This document shows, one piece after another, positions 59,737-64,000 of a stretch of DNA of 64,000 nucleotides. The notes under the pieces are model-generated. The model was not told the DNA's origin and did no database searches. It saw only the letters and a list, made by a program, of their open reading frames with translations. Source of the DNA: an uncultured Chitinophagaceae bacterium (GTDB lineage Bacteria > Bacteroidota > Bacteroidia > Chitinophagales > Chitinophagaceae). The position numbers and the translations under genes are program-made. How positions within the stretch are numbered: position 1 is the stretch's first letter; every line of letters starts with the position of its first letter. Location of the stretch: the NCBI GenBank assembly GCA_937858715.1, contig CALLZY010000005.1:1-64000 (forward strand), written 5' to 3'.

Positions 59737-61173
59737 TTAGCGACTTTTTGCCACCAACAGCAGGTCTGAAACCTGCAGCAAAGATACCTCATTAAATTTG
59801 TTTGTCATGAGTTGAAGCCCAAATGGCATGCCGTTGCTGTGGATAAACAGGGGGATTGAGATGGCGGGAATACCTGCCAAATTGGCCATAACCGTGTAAA
59901 TATCGGCCAGGTACATGGCGATTGGATCGTCCATTTTTTCGCCTGCTTTGAAGGCCGTGACTGGCGATGTGGGCAGCATTATAAAGTCAAAATCCCTGAA
60001 AATCAGGTCAATTTTGTCGATGAGCAGCTTTCTTACCTTTTGGGCACGGGTAAAGTAGGCATCAAAATATCCGGCGCTGAGAACAAAGGTACCCAGCATG
60101 ATCCGGCGCTTTACTTCTCTGCCAAAACCGGCAGACCGGGTCTGTTTATAAAAATCTGTTAAATCGGCCACTGGAGCCTCTGTCCGGTAGCCAAATTTCA
60201 CCCCATCGTAGCGGGAAAGGTTGGAGGAAGCTTCGGCAGTAGTAAGGACATAATAGGCCGGAACGACATAATCCAGCAGGTCGAAACTTACTTTTTCTAC
60301 CACATGGCCCTCAGTTTTTAGCTGTTCAGCCTGTTTTCTTATGGCTGAAGCTATCTCCGGGTCAATGCCGGGATGGTTGAAAGCCTCATCAAAATAGGCA
60401 AACCGGAATTTCTTATCTGCGGAGAGCAATTGAGAATAGGCAGGAACTTCTTTTTGAGAAACGGTGCTGTCAAAATCGTCTTTACCAGCCATTACCTCAA
60501 GCAGAAGGGCTACATCGGGTATATTGTTGCCGAATATTCCAATCTGGTCAAACGAGGAGGCGTAGGCAATCAATCCATAACGGGAAATGCGGCCATAAGT
60601 AGGCTTAAGACCAATAATGCCGCAAAAATCGGCCGGCTGGCGAACAGAGCCTCCTGTATCACTACCCAGCGAAACCATGCACAGACCCGCTTGTACTGCA
60701 ACAGCAGAGCCACCAGATGAGCCGCCCGGGACCCTTGTTTCATCAGCCGCATTCAGCACTTTACCGTAAACAGAATTTTCGTTGGTGGAGCCCATCGCAA
60801 ATTCATCACAATTAAGGTTGCCGATAATAATTGCTCCTTCAGCCAGCAACCGTTCAACTGCTGTAGCAGAATAAACAGAACTGAAATTTTTTAGAATGTT
60901 GGAGGCAGCAGAAATGCAGTGGTTTTTGTAACAGATTACATCCTTCAGACCGATGATAACGCCGTGTAGTTTGCCTCCTGGCTTACCAGCCGTTCTTTCA
61001 GAATCGAGCAATGCTGCCTTTTGCAAGGCTTCATCAGCATATACCTCAATAAAGGCATTGAGGTGTTTTGTTGCATTAATGCGGTCAAGATAATATTGTA
61101 CCGCCTGTAAGCAGGTTACACTTCCTTCCTTTAATTGGGCATGATATTGCTCAATGGAAGAATACTGAAACAA
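59737..61173 (-). CDS. gatA: Aspartyl/glutamyl-tRNA amidotransferase subunit A
   Basis: A 478-residue amidase of the GatCAB complex, which converts Glu-tRNA(Gln) or Asp-tRNA(Asn) to the amidated forms. The amidase-signature triad is K77 in GVIIGLKDVICYK, S152 in GGSSGGSAVAVQAG and S176 in SDTGGSVRQP, followed by GLKPTYGRISRYGLIAYAS. The end matches GatA (GIPAISIPLF, GMPFGLQLM). gatB and gatC are not in the window. It follows tatA by 41 bases and precedes the transglycosylase gene by 21 bases. Confidence 0.95.
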   Translation of the reverse strand: MFQYSSIEQYHAQLKEGSVTCLQAVQYYLDRINATKHLNAFIEVYADEALQKAALLDSERTAGKPGGKLHGVIIGLKDVICYKNHCISAASNILKNFSSVYSATAVERLLAEGAIIIGNLNCDEFAMGSTNENSVYGKVLNAADETRVPGGSSGGSAVAVQAGLCMVSLGSDTGGSVRQPADFCGIIGLKPTYGRISRYGLIAYASSFDQIGIFGNNIPDVALLLEVMAGKDDFDSTVSQKEVPAYSQLLSADKKFRFAYFDEAFNHPGIDPEIASAIRKQAEQLKTEGHVVEKVSFDLLDYVVPAYYVLTTAEASSNLSRYDGVKFGYRTEAPVADLTDFYKQTRSAGFGREVKRRIMLGTFVLSAGYFDAYFTRAQKVRKLLIDKIDLIFRDFDFIMLPTSPVTAFKAGEKMDDPIAMYLADIYTVMANLAGIPAISIPLFIHSNGMPFGLQLMTNKFNEVSLLQVSDLLLVAKSR

Positions 61174-61214
61174 GGAGAATGTGTTTTTCGTAAGAAATAA
61201 ATCCGAAGCTAATA

Positions 61215-61421
61215 TTATTCTTTAGGAGAGTTTTTTACATCATTCACCCCGTCTTCCAGTTCCCTCTTTACATTGTTTTTGGCATCGTTGAACTCACGGA
61301 CACCTTTACCAAGGCCACGCATCAGTTCAGGAATTTTGCGGCCTCCGAATAGAAGTAATACAACGATTACGATGATGATCATTTCGTTGGTTCCAAATGC
61401 CAGTAAAACAGGTTGTCCCAT
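61215..61421 (-). CDS. tatA: TatA/E-type twin-arginine translocase subunit
   Basis: A 68-residue inner-membrane protein. The start [20 protein letters not shown] at 61421 gives the normal TatA form: a short periplasmic N-terminus, one membrane helix, the hinge [14 protein letters not shown] and an amphipathic helix [15 protein letters not shown] with an acidic tail. A longer frame from 61502 adds 27 residues not seen in the family. tatC is not in the window. It is directly upstream of gatA. Confidence 0.92.
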   Translation of the reverse strand: MGQPVLLAFGTNEMIIIVIVVLLLFGGRKIPELMRGLGKGVREFNDAKNNVKRELEDGVNDVKNSPKE

Positions 61422-61502
61422 AATTGATATAATTGTATTAGGCGTTAAAGATACTAAGTACAGGAAAAAAACCGAATAATTAGAAAAAATATACTGTTCC
61501 AA

Positions 61503-61543
61503 TAAAAAACCCCGGCACTCAGAATTTTCTCAGTAACGGGGCT
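61503..61543 (-). terminator. Rho-independent terminator of rplS
   Basis: On the minus strand CCCCGTTACTGAG pairs with CTGAGTGCCGGGG with three mismatched or wobble positions around a short loop, followed by TTTTTT. It separates rplS from tatA. Confidence 0.8.
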
Positions 61544-61568
61544 TGTATTGTGCAATTGTAATTGTCGC

Positions 61569-61931
61569 TTATGCAGATGCAACAGCCATACGCTTTTCAC
61601 GGATCCTTGCACTCTTACCAGAACGGCTGCGCTGATAGAAGAGCTTGGCACGGCGTACGTGGCCGGTTTTGTTCAGTACAACTGACTCAATGTTAGGTGA
61701 GTTATAAGGGAAAACCCTTTCAACACCTACTCCGTCAGAGATTTTACGAACAGTAAAGCTGGCGGTAGCGCCATTTCCCTGTTTTTTAATCACATCACCT
61801 TTGAAAGACTGGATACGTTCCTTGTTTCCTTCGATGATTTTATAGTTAACAGTCACATTATCACCGGGTTTGAAAGCCGGAAAACTGTTCTTTTTTGTGA
61901 GTTGGTCGTGTACAAACTTTACTGCATCCAT
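61569..61931 (-). CDS. rplS: 50S ribosomal protein L19
   Basis: A 120-residue ribosomal protein at the interface of the two subunits. The start MDAVKFVHDQLTKKN at 61931 is preferred over an upstream ATG that adds seven residues. Family features: FKPGDNVTVNYKIIEGNKER, IQSFKGDVIKKQGNG, ATASFTVRKISDGVGVERVF and the basic end RRAKLFYQRSRSGKSARIRE. It is followed by a terminator and so is transcribed alone. Confidence 0.96.
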   Translation of the reverse strand: MDAVKFVHDQLTKKNSFPAFKPGDNVTVNYKIIEGNKERIQSFKGDVIKKQGNGATASFTVRKISDGVGVERVFPYNSPNIESVVLNKTGHVRRAKLFYQRSRSGKSARIREKRMAVASA

Positions 61932-62109
61932 AACTTTAATTTTTATTTCCAATCATCCCTTTCGGTACTTTGGATTTTTAAAGGAGTGCAAAGGTAAGCG
62001 AAAACTTGTTAAGTTGATAAGTTTTCAGTTGAAAAGTTTGGGATATCCTGATTTATTATTCAGTGCAATAAACCTTTCAGCTTTTTACCTTTTTATCTTC
62101 AACCTGAGC

Positions 62110-63675
62110 TTATCTCGCCACATTTACAGCCCTCTTTTCCCTGATAACAGTCACTTTTATTTGTCCGGGGAAAGTCATTTCGGTCTGAATTTTCTGGGCA
62201 ATCTCAAAAGAGAGCCTGTCTGCATCCTGGTCACTTACTTTTTCGGCTTCCAGAATGACCCGTAGCTCACGGCCGGCCTGAATGGCGTAGGCTTTTTCAA
62301 CCCCGTTGTAGCCCATGGCTAAGTTTTCAAGGTCTTTAATCCTTTGCAGGTATTGCTGCATTATCTCCCGGCGGGCACCCGGACGGGCACCGCTGATGGC
62401 ATCACAGGCCTGGACGATCGGCGAAATAACATATTGCATTTCCATCTCGTCGTGGTGGGCGCCAATCGCATTTACCACGGCAGGGTTTTCTCCATATTTT
62501 TCAGCCAGTTTGGCTCCAAGCAGGGCATGGCTCAGTTCGCTTTCTTCATCAGGTACTTTTCCAATATCGTGTAGAAGACCAGCTCTTTTGGCCAGTTTGG
62601 GGTTAAGTCCCAGTTCGGCTGCCATCGTAGCGCAGAGGTTTGCTGTTTCCCGGCTGTGCATCAGCAGGTTTTGGCCATAAGAAGAACGGAAACGCATACG
62701 GCCTACCATCCGCACCAGCTCTTTGTGCAGACCATGAATGCCCAGTTCGATTACTGTTCTTTCGCCAATTTCCATTACCTGTTCTTCAATCTGCTTACGG
62801 GTTTTTTCCACCACTTCCTCAATACGGGCAGGGTGAATACGGCCATCGGCCACAAGCCTTTGCAAACTGAGGCGGGCAATTTCCCGGCGCAGCGGGTCGA
62901 AGCTGGAAAGAAGGATAGCTTCCGGGGTATCATCAACAATAAGGTCAACACCGGTGGCGGCTTCAATGGCACGGATGTTCCGGCCTTCACGACCGATAAT
63001 CTGGCCTTTTATTTCATCGCTTTCGAGATTGAATACGGTGATTGTATTTTCAATTGCCTGTTCAGCAGCAGTACGCTGAATAGTCTGGATGATGATTTTA
63101 CGGGCTTCTTTATTGGCCTTTTGCTTGGCATCTTCCACAATTTCCTGCTGCAGGGTTAGTGCCTGTGTTTGAGCTTCATGCTTCAGGCTTTCAACCAATT
63201 GAGCTTTGGCTTCTTCAGCTGAAAGATTCGCAATTTTTTCAAGTCGGCGGATATGCTCTTCCTGGTGTTTTTCCAGCTCGGTGCGTTTGATATTGACCAG
63301 TTCAATCTGGCGGTTCAGGTTTTCCTTGATGGCTTCATTTTCTTTTATCTGCTTGTCAAGGTTGCCTTCTTTTTGATTGATGGATTGCTCCTTCTGCCGG
63401 ATGCGGTTTTCAGAGTCGTTGATTTTTTTGTTCTTTTCAAAAACCTCTTTGTCGTGGGCCGATTTCATTTGTACAAACTTCTCTTTGGCCTCCAGTTCTT
63501 TTTCCTTGCGGATGGTTTCGGCCCTGAGTTCGGCTTCTTTGATAATTACCTGCGACTGATGCTCGGCTTCTTCTATTTGCTTGCGGGTGTTTTTGGCAAA
63601 AATTACCTTACCCGCTATGATGCCCGCAATAAGGGCAACTGCGCCGATGATGATGGATAATATATTCGGATCCAT
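62110..63675 (-). CDS. rny: Ribonuclease Y
   Basis: A 521-residue membrane-anchored endoribonuclease that starts mRNA decay. One N-terminal membrane helix (about 5-25, [20 protein letters not shown]), a long charged coiled coil (about 30-205), a KH domain with [13 protein letters not shown] at 227-238, and an HD domain with H369/D370 in [13 protein letters not shown] and further metal ligands in GAHHDEMEM. Length and domain order are standard for the family. Single gene with a spacer of about 180 bases before rplS. Confidence 0.96.
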   Translation of the reverse strand: MDPNILSIIIGAVALIAGIIAGKVIFAKNTRKQIEEAEHQSQVIIKEAELRAETIRKEKELEAKEKFVQMKSAHDKEVFEKNKKINDSENRIRQKEQSINQKEGNLDKQIKENEAIKENLNRQIELVNIKRTELEKHQEEHIRRLEKIANLSAEEAKAQLVESLKHEAQTQALTLQQEIVEDAKQKANKEARKIIIQTIQRTAAEQAIENTITVFNLESDEIKGQIIGREGRNIRAIEAATGVDLIVDDTPEAILLSSFDPLRREIARLSLQRLVADGRIHPARIEEVVEKTRKQIEEQVMEIGERTVIELGIHGLHKELVRMVGRMRFRSSYGQNLLMHSRETANLCATMAAELGLNPKLAKRAGLLHDIGKVPDEESELSHALLGAKLAEKYGENPAVVNAIGAHHDEMEMQYVISPIVQACDAISGARPGARREIMQQYLQRIKDLENLAMGYNGVEKAYAIQAGRELRVILEAEKVSDQDADRLSFEIAQKIQTEMTFPGQIKVTVIREKRAVNVAR

Positions 63676-63915
63676 TGAATGTTATTTTTTGGTATTGCAC
63701 GGGGCAATATGTTAATAAAATAGTCATACTATGCTTAAAGTATGTAATCAGCGAAGATACAAAAGGTTATCGTATGGAGGAAATTGGATATAGCGGCTAC
63801 GTTTCCCCTTTTTATGCAGCTTTTACCATTTGAAATCCTGCAGGCAACGTTTGTCATATTACTGTAACTGGTTAGCCCTGATTTCCGTATCCTTGCAGAC
63901 TTAAAATTGAGATAC
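63676..63915. other. Intergenic region between rny and the right-edge gene
   Basis: About 240 bases between divergent genes. It should hold both promoters. I see no ORF or repeat worth calling. Confidence 0.4.
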
Positions 63916-64000
63916 ATGAACAAGTTTCTTCTGGTTGTCGCTTTTTTACCCCTGTTTGCCACGGCACAGGTGAAAGAACAAAAATTTTCTGTAAAGGGCA
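63916..64000 (+). CDS. Start of a secreted protein (3' end outside window)
   Basis: The frame opens with a typical signal peptide, MNKFLLVVAFLPLFATAQ, followed by VKEQKFSVKG at the window edge. The KFSVKG start resembles DUF4369/TlpA-like periplasmic thiol-disulfide proteins of Bacteroidetes, but too little is visible for a family call. Confidence 0.6.
   Translation, partial: MNKFLLVVAFLPLFATAQVKEQKFSVKG

Noticed and set aside
63735..63962. 75-codon minus-strand frame at the right edge
   Set aside because: It overlaps the start and signal peptide of the clear plus-strand secreted protein and the promoter region; no family pattern.

Overview
The window looks like a chromosomal segment of a Bacteroidota bacterium, most likely family Chitinophagaceae. 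The support is a SusC/SusD pair, Bacteroidetes-type lipoproteins (cysteine followed by KK), a gliding-motility/T9SS type B C-terminal domain, a TAnnTTTG-like -7 promoter element, short low-GC intergenic regions with almost no Shine-Dalgarno sequences, and housekeeping genes in forms usual for this group (B12-dependent ribonucleotide reductase, two ClpP paralogs, an archaeal-type GGGP synthase, RNase Y). The genus cannot be fixed from sequence reading alone.

Layout. 1-7363: end of a LytTR regulator, GGGP synthase, nrdJ, a subtilisin-like protease, a PrcB-like protein and a 41-residue lipoprotein. 7369-39117: an AraC-type regulator facing a 31-kb polysaccharide utilisation locus (PUL) of 17 plus-strand genes. 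39118-44950: an accessory patch of minus-strand hypothetical genes with direct repeats, inverted repeats, palindromic spacers, a broken glycosidase copy and two 21-bp minisatellites. 44953-49979: a 48-residue protein gene, clpX, two clpP genes, tig and tRNA-Leu(UAG), all on minus. 50212-58653: rel/spoT homolog, a large T9SS-exported adhesin-like protein, purA, an acidic low-complexity protein and pabB on plus. 58654-63675: an MltD-like transglycosylase, gatA, tatA, rplS and rny on minus. The start of a secreted protein runs off the right edge.

How the PUL should work. SusC/SusD and an IPT/TIG lipoprotein capture and import oligosaccharides. GH5_7-like and GH26 enzymes cut the beta-mannan backbone. 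A CE2-like esterase removes acetyl groups, and GH27 and GH97 enzymes remove alpha-galactose. A sodium:solute symporter feeds the cytoplasm, where an AGE-family 2-epimerase turns mannobiose into mannosyl-glucose and a GH130 phosphorylase splits it to mannose-1-phosphate and glucose. This is the known Bacteroides-type mannan route. GH31 with a PA14 insert, GH2, GH3 and GH5_2-like genes add activities expected for galactoglucomannan or xyloglucan side chains and glucose linkages. Two paralogous clan GH-A enzymes of unclear family are the best candidates for new activities.

The observations most worth following are the direct-repeat operator between the AraC gene and susC, the two unassigned GH-A paralogs, and the repeat-bounded accessory patch, in which the 3' end of the last PUL gene is duplicated around a two-gene insert. 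I see no CRISPR array, prophage, transposase, integrase or rRNA gene.
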